Shown in pieces: positions 33,608 to 42,585 of a stretch of 64,000 nt of DNA. Where the stretch lies: assembly GCA_016708825.1 (NCBI GenBank), contig JADJEZ010000001.1, forward strand, positions 346,969-410,968. Direction: 5' to 3'. The stretch is from Betaproteobacteria bacterium. GTDB taxonomy: Bacteria > Pseudomonadota > Gammaproteobacteria > Burkholderiales > Usitatibacteraceae. Under the pieces are notes generated by a model. It searched no databases. It was not told the origin of the DNA and worked only from the letters and a program-made list of their open reading frames with translations. How positions within the stretch are numbered: the first letter of the stretch is position 1; each line of letters starts with the position of its first letter. The position numbers were made by a program, and so were the translations under genes.

Positions 33608-35188
33608 CTATTTACCCGGCTTCAGCCCCATGGCGAGCGTGTACTGGTCCGTGCGCGGCGTGTACCGAAAGCCCTTCTCGGTGCCCCAGGTGCTTACCTC
33701 GTAGTGGATCGGGATGAGCGCCGTGTCGTTCATCGCAATCTCGGCGGCCTTCTGGATGAGGCCCTCGCGCTTCTTGTCGTCGATGGTGGACATGGCCTCG
33801 CTGATGAGGGCGTCGAGCTCGGGGTTCGAGTAGCGAGCCCGGTTGGTCACCCCCATGCCCTTCGCGGTGTCGTATGTCGCGAGTAGCGACCGGAGGCTCG
33901 AACCCTGCTCGCCGGACTCCGTGCCCCACCCGAGCAGCATGTACCCGAACTCGCCTTTCGTGGCACGCGAAAAGTAGACGCTCGCGGGCATGGTCTCGAC
34001 CTTGGTGTCGATGCCGATCCGCGAATAGAACTGCGCGATGGCCTGCGCGATCTTGTCATCGTTGATGTACCGGTTGTTCGTTCCGTGGACCGTCAAGGCA
34101 AAGCCTCCCGGGTAGCCGGCATCGGCCAGCAGCTTCTTGGCGCCCTCGGGGTCGTACTTGGCCGGTTGGAGCTTCTTGCTCGTTCCGAAGAAGAACTCAG
34201 GCAGCAGCTGGCCTGCGGGAACGGAGCGCTTCTCCATGACGCGATCGGCGATCGCCTGCCGGTTGATCGAGATCGAAAGCGCCTTGCGCACGCGGGCGTC
34301 CTTCAGGGGGTTCTTCGGGAGCGGCTTCCCGTCCTTGCCCGTCACGTATGGCGGAGAGGTATCCGTACGCTGGTTCAGGTGAACGTAGATGACGCGGTTG
34401 GAGACCTTGTCGACGAGGGCGTATTTCTTGTCCGCGGAGAGCTTCGCAATGTCCGCCGTAGGCACCGTCTCGATCATCTGCACGTCCCCGGACAGGAGGG
34501 CCGCAACCCGCGCCGCCGCGTTCGTGAGAATCTTGAAGGTGACCTTGTCCCAGGGTTCCTCGCCTCCCCAATAGCCGTAGTTGGCCTTGAGCACCACGCG
34601 CTGGTTGGGCACGTATTCGGCGAGCTTGTAGGGGCCGGTGCCTATCGCGGCCTTGCCGGAGTTGTAGTCCTCGGTGGCCGCCTTCTCGCCATGCAGCTTC
34701 GAGATGATCATGACCGAGGCGAGATCGCTCGGCAGCAGCACGTGGGTGGCCGCCGTCTTGAAGACGATCGTGTGCGGATCGACGACCTTCACGTCGACGA
34801 TCGGCTTGGTAAAGGTCGCGAAGGATGACGGGCTGTTGGGGACGTTCGGCACGCGCTTGAGCGTGAACGCGACATCATCCGCCGTGAAGGGCGAGCCATC
34901 GTGAAAGCGCACGTTCTTGCGCAGCTTGAACTCCCACGTGAGGTCATCCAGCGCCTTCCATGACGTCGCGAGCCCCGGCACGAGCTTCTGGTTGGCGTCC
35001 CGCTTGATGAGCGGCTCGAAGACATGCAGCATCATCGAGTTGTTCGGCGACAGGTTGTGGTAGTGCGGGTCCATCGACGTGATGGCGGCCTGCAGGCCGA
35101 TCGACACGTCTCGGTCCTTTGCGGAGGTGAGGGCGGGGATGCCCAGGATGGCGAGCGCGGCGAGCGCGAGTCGTAGGGTGCGCAGCAT
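33608..35188 (-). CDS. Peptide-type ABC importer substrate-binding protein (SBP family 5)
   Basis: Periplasmic solute receptor, 526 residues, with a signal peptide (MLRTLRLALAALAILGIPALTSA, cleavage near residue 23). Family-5 landmarks are LHVFEPLIKRDANQKLVPGLATSW, the FHDGSPFTADDVAFTLKR signature and GTGPYKLAEY. It is the first gene of the operon and probably the most highly expressed. Family members bind di- and oligopeptides, opines, glutathione or nickel; the two amidohydrolases downstream suggest N-acylated amino acids or peptides, but this is inference. Confidence 0.93.
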   Translation of the reverse strand: MLRTLRLALAALAILGIPALTSAKDRDVSIGLQAAITSMDPHYHNLSPNNSMMLHVFEPLIKRDANQKLVPGLATSWKALDDLTWEFKLRKNVRFHDGSPFTADDVAFTLKRVPNVPNSPSSFATFTKPIVDVKVVDPHTIVFKTAATHVLLPSDLASVMIISKLHGEKAATEDYNSGKAAIGTGPYKLAEYVPNQRVVLKANYGYWGGEEPWDKVTFKILTNAAARVAALLSGDVQMIETVPTADIAKLSADKKYALVDKVSNRVIYVHLNQRTDTSPPYVTGKDGKPLPKNPLKDARVRKALSISINRQAIADRVMEKRSVPAGQLLPEFFFGTSKKLQPAKYDPEGAKKLLADAGYPGGFALTVHGTNNRYINDDKIAQAIAQFYSRIGIDTKVETMPASVYFSRATKGEFGYMLLGWGTESGEQGSSLRSLLATYDTAKGMGVTNRARYSNPELDALISEAMSTIDDKKREGLIQKAAEIAMNDTALIPIHYEVSTWGTEKGFRYTPRTDQYTLAMGLKPGK

Positions 35189-35278
35189 GGCGGGTGCTCC
35201 TCTGGTGTCCGGATGGGGGCGGGGGAATCTGAATTCGGGGTTTGCGCCGCCTCTGATGATACCGTCATTCCCGGGGCC

Positions 35279-35326
35279 GGGGGGGCGGCCGGGGGGGGGG
35301 GGGGACCGGGGGGGGGGGGGGGGGGG
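35279..35326 (+). repeat. Poly-G tracts (7, 14 and 19 G)
   Basis: Runs of G lie at 35279-35285 (7), 35291-35304 (14) and 35308-35326 (19), interrupted only by C, A and single GG groups. They are in the 145-base divergent gap between the binding-protein gene and the TPR gene, directly before the TPR start. Such lengths are exceptional in a bacterial chromosome and may be sequencing artefact or a slippery, quadruplex-capable tract. Confidence 0.9.
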
Positions 35327-35333
35327 ATGGGAA

Positions 35334-35633
35334 ATGCTTCTGGCCTCGGGGAAGGACGGCGCGCTCCTGCGTTTCGGACTTGGTTCGGAGTATTTGAAGG
35401 CCGGCGATTCGCGGCGCGCCGAAGAGCACCTGCGCGAAGCGGTCTTACTGGATCCGGGTTATTCGGCTGCCTGGAAGATGCTGGGAAAGGCCCTGGAGGC
35501 CAGCGACCGCGCGGCGGCAGCTGAAGCCTACCGGAAGGGCGTCGCAGCGGCGCAGTCCAAGGGCGACAAGCAGGCCGTGCGGGAAATGCAGGTCTTCCTC
35601 AAGCGGATCGAGCGCGACACCGGGCCCGGCTAG
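35334..35633 (+). CDS. Small TPR-repeat protein
   Basis: A 99-residue soluble protein with two to three tetratricopeptide-like repeats (LLRFGLGSEYLKAGDSRRAEEHLREAVLLDPGYSAAWKMLGKALEASDRAAAAEAYRKG), split here only for description. TPRs mediate protein contacts; no partner is evident. The ATG at 35334 follows eight bases after a 19-G run, so the start and any upstream codons are uncertain if the run is miscalled. Its stop codon interlocks with that of convergent aroB (CTAG at 35630-35633). Confidence 0.75.
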   Translation: MLLASGKDGALLRFGLGSEYLKAGDSRRAEEHLREAVLLDPGYSAAWKMLGKALEASDRAAAAEAYRKGVAAAQSKGDKQAVREMQVFLKRIERDTGPG

Positions 35634-36712
35634 CGCCCCGAAAGCAGGGCTTCCAGTTCACGCGGCGGTGCGTTCTTCTCGATGGCGGCCGCACCCAGAC
35701 GGTCGAGCAGGATGAGGGTGATGCGTCCCGCTTCGTTCTTCTTGTCGCGTCCCATCGCAGCGAGCCAGGCGTCCACTGCGAGTGTTGGCGGCTCGACCGG
35801 GAGCCCCGCGCGGCGAATCAAGGTTTCGAGCCGGATCGCGTCGGCGTGCGCGAGCCTGCCGAGCCGCGCCGAAAGACGGGCGGCCAGCACCATGCCGGTT
35901 GCCACGGCCTCGCCGTGCAGCCAGGTGCCGTATCCCTCGAGGGTCTCTATCGCGTGGCCGAAGGTATGTCCGAGGTTCAGGAGGGCGCGGGGCCCGGCTT
36001 CGCGCTCGTCCAGCGCGACGATCTCGGCCTTGATCTCGCAGGAACGGGCAATGGCGTGGGCGAGCGCTGCAGGGTCGCGGTCGCGTAGGCGATCGAGGTT
36101 TTCTTCGATCCACGCGAAGAACTCCAGGTCCCGGATCGCCCCATACTTGATTACCTCGGCCAGGCCGGCCACGAGTTCGCGATCCGGAAGCGTATCGAGC
36201 GTGCTTGTGTCGGCGATCACGGCAAGCGGCTGGTGGAAGGCTCCGACCATGTTCTTGCCGAGGGAATGGTTGATCCCGGTCTTTCCGCCCACTGAAGAAT
36301 CCACCTGTGCGAGGAGCGTTGTCGGGACCTGGATGAAGGGAACACCGCGCTGGTAGGTGGCGGCCGCGAAGCCGGCTAGATCACCGACGACTCCTCCACC
36401 GAGTGCAACCACGACCGTCCGCCGGTCAGCCTGTGCGCGAAGCATCTCCCCGAACACGCCGTCGAGAGTCTCCCAGCGCTTGTGTTCCTCCCCGTCGGGA
36501 ATCAGGATCCGGGAGAAGCGGGTGCCGGCGGCGGCAAGGGTTCGCTCCACCACGTCCCCATGCAGCTTTGCGACCGTCTCGTTCGTGATCACGACCGCGC
36601 GGCCCGATTCGAGGTGGGGCGCAAAGAGGGCTTGCTGGCCGGCGAGTCCGCGACCAATGTGGATGGGATAGCTTCGATCGCCGAGCCCGACGGTGAGTGC
36701 GCGCACGCTCAT
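35630..36712 (-). CDS. aroB: 3-dehydroquinate synthase
   Basis: Second step of the shikimate pathway: DAHP to 3-dehydroquinate, using NAD and a divalent metal. It is 360 residues. NAD-binding and catalytic segments are PDGEEHKRWETL, VALGGGVVGDLAGFAAATYQRGVPFIQVPTTLLAQVDSSVGGKTGIN and the metal-ligand region LNLGHTFGHAIE; the remaining His ligand is in WLHGEAVATGM. It overlaps aroK by four bases, the usual aroK-aroB pair downstream of pilQ. Confidence 0.97.
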   Translation of the reverse strand: MSVRALTVGLGDRSYPIHIGRGLAGQQALFAPHLESGRAVVITNETVAKLHGDVVERTLAAAGTRFSRILIPDGEEHKRWETLDGVFGEMLRAQADRRTVVVALGGGVVGDLAGFAAATYQRGVPFIQVPTTLLAQVDSSVGGKTGINHSLGKNMVGAFHQPLAVIADTSTLDTLPDRELVAGLAEVIKYGAIRDLEFFAWIEENLDRLRDRDPAALAHAIARSCEIKAEIVALDEREAGPRALLNLGHTFGHAIETLEGYGTWLHGEAVATGMVLAARLSARLGRLAHADAIRLETLIRRAGLPVEPPTLAVDAWLAAMGRDKKNEAGRITLILLDRLGAAAIEKNAPPRELEALLSGR

Positions 36713-37251
36713 GGGGTTGACGAAGATGCAAGCCTCGCGTGCTCTTCGAGGGCTTCGACGATCCGCCCCGCCAGTGATCCAGCGCTCGGCGCGCCGCTCT
36801 CGACCACGATGTGCGCTACCTCACGGTAAATGGCGTCCCTGGCTTCGAGGAGGGTCGAAAGCGTGGCGCGCCCGTCCCCCTTCGAAAGCAGCGGCCGCGA
36901 GCTGTCGCGCCTTGTACGCTCATGGAGCTGGTCCAGGGCTGCATGCAGGTAGACCACGGTGCCGTTCTCACGCATCAACCGGCGATTTGCCTCGACCAGC
37001 ACCGCTCCACCGCCCGTGGCGACCACGGTACCGTGCCGAACCGCGACGTCGGCGAGTACTGCGGACTCGCGGGCTCGAAAGCCGGCCTCCCCTTCGATCT
37101 CGAAAATCGTGGCAATCGACACGCCCGTGCGCTTGATGATCTCGCGGTCGCAATCGACGAACTCGCGGCCGAGCCGTCGCGCAAGCGCCTTTCCGACCGT
37201 GCTTTTTCCGGCGCCCATCATGCCGACGAGGAAGACGTTTCCTGTATCCAT
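36709..37251 (-). CDS. aroK: Shikimate kinase
   Basis: Phosphorylates shikimate with ATP. From the ATG at 37251 (MDTGNVFLVGMMGAGKS) it is 180 residues; a GTG four codons upstream is also possible. Walker A is GMMGAGKST, the shikimate-binding DxD-type segment is FVDCDREI, and the GGGAV motif and the lid RDSSRPLL are in place. It lies after a terminator that closes pilQ, so it may have its own promoter or be fed by read-through. Confidence 0.95.
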   Translation of the reverse strand: MDTGNVFLVGMMGAGKSTVGKALARRLGREFVDCDREIIKRTGVSIATIFEIEGEAGFRARESAVLADVAVRHGTVVATGGGAVLVEANRRLMRENGTVVYLHAALDQLHERTRRDSSRPLLSKGDGRATLSTLLEARDAIYREVAHIVVESGAPSAGSLAGRIVEALEEHARLASSSTP

Positions 37252-37280
37252 GCGGTCGCCCACCAGGAAAGGATAGCGCA

Positions 37281-37310
37281 GAAACGAAAAGCCCCGGCGG
37301 CGCCGGGGCT
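37281..37310 (-). terminator. Intrinsic terminator after pilQ
   Basis: On the minus strand a G+C-rich stem of AGCCCCGGC / GCCGGGGCT type (37290-37310) is followed by TTTTCGTTTC (37289-37281). It stands 20 bases beyond the pilQ stop and before aroK, so it likely ends the pilMNOPQ transcript. Confidence 0.8.
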
Positions 37311-37330
37311 CTTCGCCAGCTGCGTGGAGC

Positions 37331-39538
37331 TCAGCGAACCGTGAGCGAGTCCTTCACGATCTTCGGGGTCACGAAGATCAGGAGCTCGGTCTTGTCGTCC
37401 TGCTTCACCGTGCGCTTGAAAAGGTTGCCGATGACCGGGAAGTCTCCGAGGAGCGGCACCTTTTCGACGGTGGTCCGCGTCGTCTGCTCGAAGATGCCTC
37501 CGAGCACGATCGTGTCCCCGTTGTCGCACAGCACCTGGGTGGTTACCTTCTTCGTGTCGATCGACGGGATGTTGGCGAAGATCTGGCCGACGGAGTCCTT
37601 CCTCACTTCGAGGTCCATGATGATACGGTCGTCCGGGGTGATGCGCGGGGTGACGGCCAGCTCGAGCACCGCGGGCTTGAACGCGATTGTCGTCGCGCCG
37701 CTCGCGGCCGCGGTCTGGTAGGGGATTTCCGTGCCCTGGGAAATGACCGCCTTCTTCTTGTCGGCCGTGATCACGCGCGGGCTCGACACGACCTTGCCGC
37801 GGTTGTCCGCTTCGAGAGCGGAAAGCTCGATGTTCACGAGGTTGCCGCTGCCGAGGTTCAGGATCGACAGGGCCAGCTGGCCGGCGGCGCCCGCGACGGG
37901 CAGGTTCACGTTGAGTTGCTCGGGCTGCGATGCGGCCGGGATGTTGCCTTGCGGCCCGCGGTCGAAGGTCTGCGTATAGCCCGGGCTGGTCAGCGAAGCG
38001 GAGCCACGCGAGAGCGGGTTGTTCGAGAGCGGCTGCACGGTATCGACGAGGTTCCCGGAAACGCCGTAGTTGCGGTTGCCGGAGCCGAAGGCGGATTGGG
38101 TGCCGAAGCGCGCGCCCAGCTGGCGACCCCACTTGTCGTCGGCGATCACGATGCGGGCTTCGATCATCACCTGGCGGACCGGGACGTCGAGCTGCTGGAT
38201 GAGGCGGCGGGCCTCCTCCAGGCGCGCACCGGAATCCTGGACGAAAAGCGTGTTGGTGCGCTCGTCGACGGAGGCGCTGCCGCGCTTCGAGAGGATCTTC
38301 TGGTCCTTGTCCGACATCAGCTTCTTGAGGTCTTCGGCCTTGGCGTAGGAAAGCGCGAACGATTCCGTCCGCACGGGCTCCAGGTCGGAGATCTGCGCGT
38401 TGGCCTCAAGCGCGAGCTTCTCCTTCGCAGCGAGTTCGTCGGTCGGCGCGATGAGCACCACGTTGCCGTTCTTGCGCTTCGAGAGACCCTTCGACTGCAG
38501 GATGATATCGAGCGCCTGGTCCCAGGGCACGTCCTTCAGGCGCAGCGTGAGGTTGCCGCCCACGGTGTCGCTGGTAATGATGTTCAGTCCGGTGAAGTCG
38601 GCGATGACCTGCAGGACCGCACGGACTTCGACGTTCTGGAAGTTGAGCGAGAGCTTCTCTCCGGCGTACCCGGGCGTGGAGCTCTGGACCAGCTTGTTCG
38701 GGTCCTCCTTGACGGGCTTGACCTCGAGAATGAACTGGGTGTCGGTCTGGTAGGCCGAATACTCCCAGATGCCGCGCGGCTCGATCACCATGCGGGCGTT
38801 TCCGCCCTGCTCGAAAGTGTCTACGTAACGCACCGGCGTCCCGAAATCGCCGACGTCCAGGCGACGCACGAGGTTCTTCGGCACCGAGCTGTTGATGAAG
38901 TCGATGAGAATCGAGCGGCCCTGCTGCCGGATGTCGATGCCGGTGTTGGCCGAGGAAAGGTCCACGATGACGCGTCCCTCGCCCGCATTGCCGCGGCGGA
39001 AGTCCACGTCACGGATGTTCTGGCGGACAGCTCCGGGGGTCGCTTCGGCGAACACGGTCGCAGCGGAGCCCGCGACCGAAGAGGCTGCAGGTGCCGCGGA
39101 GGAAATGGGGACCTGGGAGCCGTCGATCGTGACGACGAGGAGCTTGCCGTCGAGCGCAGCAGTGTAAGTGAGGCTGCGCGTGAGGTTCATCACGAGCCGG
39201 GTGCGATTGGCCGTTTGAACGACGGAGACGCTCTTGAGATCGCCCTCGCCGGCCTCGACCTGGGTCCTCGCGAGGCCGCTGGTCGTGTCGGGAAGGTCGA
39301 TCGCGATGCGGGCCGGATTGGTCACCGCGAAGCTCTGGGGAAGGGCCGAGAGCGGCTCCTTCATGCCGACCTTGACCAGGATCTTGCCGCCCTGGATCGA
39401 GGAGAAGCTGATCGATTCGACCTCGTTCTTGGCCGCGCCCTGCGCCCAGGCGATCGGGGCGGCGAACGCGAGCACGAGCGCCGTGAGGGCGGCCGAAAGC
39501 GCGCCGGAGGTTCGGTTGCGGAATGAGTTCGAGGTCAC
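37331..39538 (-). CDS. pilQ: Type IV pilus secretin PilQ
   Basis: Outer-membrane ring through which the pilus passes. It is 735 residues from a GTG that overlaps the pilP stop (GTGA). A signal peptide (about 1-33) is followed by two AMIN-type domains (starting near VESISFSSIQGGKILVKV and RDVDFRRGNAGEGRVIVD), a secretin/TonB N-terminal domain (SLNFQNVEVRAVLQVIADFTGLNII), a secretin N domain and the C-terminal secretin pore region with VPLLGDFPVIGNLFKRT. Domain order and length are normal for beta/gammaproteobacterial PilQ. Confidence 0.97.
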   Translation of the reverse strand: MTSNSFRNRTSGALSAALTALVLAFAAPIAWAQGAAKNEVESISFSSIQGGKILVKVGMKEPLSALPQSFAVTNPARIAIDLPDTTSGLARTQVEAGEGDLKSVSVVQTANRTRLVMNLTRSLTYTAALDGKLLVVTIDGSQVPISSAAPAASSVAGSAATVFAEATPGAVRQNIRDVDFRRGNAGEGRVIVDLSSANTGIDIRQQGRSILIDFINSSVPKNLVRRLDVGDFGTPVRYVDTFEQGGNARMVIEPRGIWEYSAYQTDTQFILEVKPVKEDPNKLVQSSTPGYAGEKLSLNFQNVEVRAVLQVIADFTGLNIITSDTVGGNLTLRLKDVPWDQALDIILQSKGLSKRKNGNVVLIAPTDELAAKEKLALEANAQISDLEPVRTESFALSYAKAEDLKKLMSDKDQKILSKRGSASVDERTNTLFVQDSGARLEEARRLIQQLDVPVRQVMIEARIVIADDKWGRQLGARFGTQSAFGSGNRNYGVSGNLVDTVQPLSNNPLSRGSASLTSPGYTQTFDRGPQGNIPAASQPEQLNVNLPVAGAAGQLALSILNLGSGNLVNIELSALEADNRGKVVSSPRVITADKKKAVISQGTEIPYQTAAASGATTIAFKPAVLELAVTPRITPDDRIIMDLEVRKDSVGQIFANIPSIDTKKVTTQVLCDNGDTIVLGGIFEQTTRTTVEKVPLLGDFPVIGNLFKRTVKQDDKTELLIFVTPKIVKDSLTVR

Positions 39539-40059
39539 TTTCTATCCCCTTTGCCGGTCTCTTCGAGAAGCGGCAGGACGCTTTGCCGTTCTGCCCAGTC
39601 GCCGGCGCTGTCCTGGACGATTTCCTTGAGCTTGATGTCTGCATCCGTGACGTCGGTTATGAGGCCGAAGTTCTGCCCCATGTAATTGCCCTTCTTCACG
39701 CGATACAGAGTCTTGTCGGCCCGCACGATCGCGAACATTTCCTTGGCCTGTTCCAGGGTGCCCACCATCTTCAGCTGCTCGAGCGGGTAGGCCTCGAGCG
39801 GTTCCTTGCGTCGGTTGAGGTCGGGAGCGATGCCGCCGGCGCCGCCTTCCTTGGAAGTGATCTTGCGGGGCTTGAACGGGTCGGGAAGGTCGAAGCCCTC
39901 GTACGTGAACGGCTCGAAGGGCTTCACGGCCGGGAGCGGATCGATCTTCCGCGGAAGGCTCTTCTCGGAGTCCTTGACGAACTGGCGCAGCTCGTCGATC
40001 TCCGAGCTGCAAGAGGAAAGCACGAGCGCCGCGGCGGGCACGATCAGCCAGCGCGTCAT
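39535..40059 (-). CDS. pilP: Type IV pilus lipoprotein PilP
   Basis: Inner-membrane lipoprotein that links PilNO to PilQ. It is 174 residues with a lipobox ALVLSSC near residue 17, a disordered middle with the DPFKP motif and a C-terminal beta-domain (MVGTLEQAKEMFAIVRADKTLYRVKKGNYMGQNFG) that contacts PilQ. It overlaps pilO and pilQ by four bases on each side. Confidence 0.95.
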   Translation of the reverse strand: MTRWLIVPAAALVLSSCSSEIDELRQFVKDSEKSLPRKIDPLPAVKPFEPFTYEGFDLPDPFKPRKITSKEGGAGGIAPDLNRRKEPLEAYPLEQLKMVGTLEQAKEMFAIVRADKTLYRVKKGNYMGQNFGLITDVTDADIKLKEIVQDSAGDWAERQSVLPLLEETGKGDRK

Positions 40060-40700
40060 TTCTTGGCTCCCTTGGCCGCCTTGTCCCTGGCGGCCTTCTT
40101 CTGCTTGGCGATCTCTTCCTCGTCAAGGTATCGGTAAGTCTTCGCCACTGCCTCCATGGCGAGTGTCCCTTCCTTGCCGGGCGGGTCGACCTTCACGTCG
40201 GTCAGGAGGACGATGCGCGGCATCTTGGCGACGTCGCTCGCAAAGGCTCCGAGGTCATGGTAATTGCCCGTCACCTTGAGATTGACCGGCAGTTCAGCGT
40301 AGAACTCCGTGAAATTCTCGTTCTGGCTCGGCTTGAAGAGCTCGAATGCGAGCCCACGGCCAAGGCCCGCCTGGTTGATGTCGATGAGCAGCGCGTCCAT
40401 CTCGCTCTTGTTCGGGAGCTGCTTGAGAAGCGCGCCGAAAGATTGCTCGATTTCAGCTCGCTGCTGCTTGTAGGCCTCGAGGTTCACCGCCAGCTTCTTC
40501 TTCTCCAGGAAGGCCTGTTTTTGCTTGTCGACCTCGACGCGGCCGGCTTCGATCGCCTCGTTCTGCCCTTGCCACAGGAGGAAGAAGGCCGCCACCTGGA
40601 TGGCCAGGAACAGGAGCAGGAAGGCGCCTATCTTGATCGGCCATGGCCAGTTGCCAGGCTGCTTCGGGTCGAGTGTCCTCAGTTCGTCGAGCAGGTTCAT
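40056..40700 (-). CDS. pilO: Type IV pilus alignment protein PilO
   Basis: Bitopic inner-membrane protein that heterodimerises with PilN. It is 214 residues with a cytoplasmic N-terminus (NLLDELRTLDPKQPGNWP), one membrane helix (about 23-43), a coiled-coil rich in Gln, Lys and Glu (about 50-95) and a ferredoxin-like domain ending in a Lys/Ala-rich tail. Overlaps pilN and pilP by four bases. Confidence 0.95.
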   Translation of the reverse strand: MNLLDELRTLDPKQPGNWPWPIKIGAFLLLFLAIQVAAFFLLWQGQNEAIEAGRVEVDKQKQAFLEKKKLAVNLEAYKQQRAEIEQSFGALLKQLPNKSEMDALLIDINQAGLGRGLAFELFKPSQNENFTEFYAELPVNLKVTGNYHDLGAFASDVAKMPRIVLLTDVKVDPPGKEGTLAMEAVAKTYRYLDEEEIAKQKKAARDKAAKGAKK

Positions 40701-41315
40701 TTCTTCGCCCCCGCGGAACTCGCGCCGGCGGCGCCCCTCGAGGCGCCCTTGCTGTCTTCCGCCTTGGCACGCTTGACCGAGATGTTCATGCTGAACTCAT
40801 TGACCCGCTTGTTCGGGTTGTTGTCCAGCAGGACTGCCTTGATCTCGACCAGTTCCGGGTTCTCCAGGTAGGGAGATGCGCCGAGGTTGCGCATGAGCGT
40901 CGAGACGCGCGCGTTGGATTGCGCGTAGCCCAGGACGTTTACCTTCACGCCGGTCTGCTTGATCTGCTTGAGGTAGATGCCTTCGGGAAGCTGGCGGAGC
41001 AGCTGGTCCGAGCAGCTGCACGGGCTCGGAGCGGTTGCTCTGGAGGCCCTCGACGACCTGCTTTTTCGCGAGCAGGGAGGCCGTCTCCTCGCGGATCTTG
41101 CGAATCTCCTCGATCTGCGTGTCCAGCTTGCCGATCTCGGTCTTCATGTAGGCCACGTTCGCGCGCTGTTGCTCGACCTGCTGGTCGAGCAGGATCCAGA
41201 CGGCACCGGCGACCACGAGCCCCAGGAGAACCGTGAAGACCGCGATGCTCAGGAACTGCTGCTGGCGGCGCTTTCGCTTTTCCTCCCGGTGGGGGAGCAG
41301 GTTGACGCGGATCAT
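40697..41315 (-). pseudogene. pilN: Type IV pilus assembly protein PilN (one-base frameshift)
   Basis: Inner-membrane partner of PilO and PilM. The ATG at 41315 overlaps pilM (ATGA) and gives MIRVNLLPHREEKRKRRQQQ, the INLLP motif that docks into PilM, then a membrane helix (about 22-44) and a coiled coil. After NRSEPVQLL the frame changes: an extra base in the CC pair at 41008-41009 (CTCGGACC on the coding strand instead of CTCGACC) breaks it. The other frame carries the C-terminal part ending KGASRGAAGASSAGAKK at 40697. Removing one base gives 205 residues. A working pilus would require the intact gene, so a sequence error is likely. Confidence 0.9.
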
Positions 41316-42409
41316 GACGGGTCGAACCTCCGCATCGCGAGCCCGCAGGCGACCATGAGCGACGGGGCGTCCATGGTGAGCTGGCGCGGCTTGATCTTGG
41401 AGGAAAGCGCCATATTGGCGAATGGGTTGGCCACAAGCGTGTGGACCTGGGTGCGCTGGGAAACCATTTCCTCCAGGCCGTCGAGCATCGCGCAGCCGCC
41501 GGTGAGCAGGATGTGGTCGACCTTGTTGAACTGGGTCGACGTGAAGAAGAACTGCAACGCCCGCTGGATCTCGAGAACGATCTTCTCGTTGAAAGGCGCC
41601 AGGACGTCGGGCCCGAAATTCTCGGGGAGGCTGCCTACCCGCTTCGCGGCCTCTGCTTCCTCGGGTGGCATGTCGAACGCCCGCGCGATGTCCTGGGTGA
41701 GCTGGTTTCCGCCGATCTGCTGTTCGCGCGTATATACGGTCTGGCCGTTGTGAAGCACCGAAACCCGGGTCACGGTCGCCCCGATGTCCACGATGACGGT
41801 CACGTCGCTTTCGCTCACGCCCGAGGATCCCTCGCAAATCAGCTCGAAGGCGCTCTGCGAGGCATAGGACTCGACGTCCATCACGATGGTCTTGAGGCCG
41901 GCCGCCTCTGCAGCGGCGACCCGGTCCTCTATCTTTTCCTTGCGGGAGGCGGCGATCAGTACCTCGACCTCCTCATCCCCCGACGGGGCGGGACCGAGGA
42001 CCTGGAAATCGAGGTTTACCTCGTCCAGGGAAAAGGGAATGTACTGGTTGGCCTCGCTCTGGACCTGGACTTCCATGTCCTCTTCACGCTGGTTGCCGGG
42101 CAGGATCACCTTCTTGGTGATCACCGCGGCAGCGGGCAGGGCCATGGCGATGGCCTTGATGCGCGTGCCCAGGTTCTTGTGGGCGCGCTTGATCGCCTCG
42201 CCCGCCGCCTCGATGTTGGCGATGTTGCCGTCCACCACCGTATCCTTGGGGAGCGGCTCGATCGCATAGCGCTCCACGCGGTAGACGTTCCGTCCCGCCT
42301 CCGCGATTTCCACCATCTTCACCGAAGACGAGCTGATGTCGCAGCCAATGAGCGGCGGCGTCTTGGCCTTCAGGAAGTCGAATTGATCTGCTAGTTTTTC
42401 TTTAAGCAT
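41312..42409 (-). CDS. pilM: Type IV pilus assembly ATPase-like protein PilM
   Basis: Cytoplasmic actin-like (FtsA-like) protein that binds the PilN N-terminus and helps build the alignment complex. It is 365 residues. Nucleotide-binding motifs are IGCDISSSSVKMVEI near 21-35, VIVDIGATVTRVSV in the middle and HILLTGGCAMLDGLEEMV later. It is the first gene of the pilMNOPQ operon and divergent from the penicillin-binding gene across 176 bases. Confidence 0.96.
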   Translation of the reverse strand: MLKEKLADQFDFLKAKTPPLIGCDISSSSVKMVEIAEAGRNVYRVERYAIEPLPKDTVVDGNIANIEAAGEAIKRAHKNLGTRIKAIAMALPAAAVITKKVILPGNQREEDMEVQVQSEANQYIPFSLDEVNLDFQVLGPAPSGDEEVEVLIAASRKEKIEDRVAAAEAAGLKTIVMDVESYASQSAFELICEGSSGVSESDVTVIVDIGATVTRVSVLHNGQTVYTREQQIGGNQLTQDIARAFDMPPEEAEAAKRVGSLPENFGPDVLAPFNEKIVLEIQRALQFFFTSTQFNKVDHILLTGGCAMLDGLEEMVSQRTQVHTLVANPFANMALSSKIKPRQLTMDAPSLMVACGLAMRRFDPS

Positions 42410-42514
42410 GGTGGAAGCTTAGCACCCACTACGAAGAATCTACTTTAGATGCTAGCAACAAGTCCTAGGAGTGTAAAGCATTTTGTCGGAAGGGCCCCGG
42501 AACCACCGCCCGTC

Positions 42515-42520
42515 TATAAT
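42515..42520 (+). promoter_or_regulatory. Possible -10 element of the penicillin-binding protein gene
   Basis: A perfect TATAAT lies 66 bases upstream of the start codon at 42586 in the divergent pilM gap, the only clearly A+T-rich gap in this part of the window. No good -35 hexamer is seen at the standard spacing, so this is a partial promoter match only. Confidence 0.45.
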
Positions 42521-42585
42521 GTCTGGAGACTTTCCCCGCCCGGCGGGGACCGGTATTTTCGTCCTTCCGCCAGGCCCGCCTGCCC

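Noticed and set aside
42410..42470. Sigma-70 promoter for pilM (TTGTTG on the minus strand)
   Set aside because: The matching -10 hexamer at 16-18 base spacing is poor.
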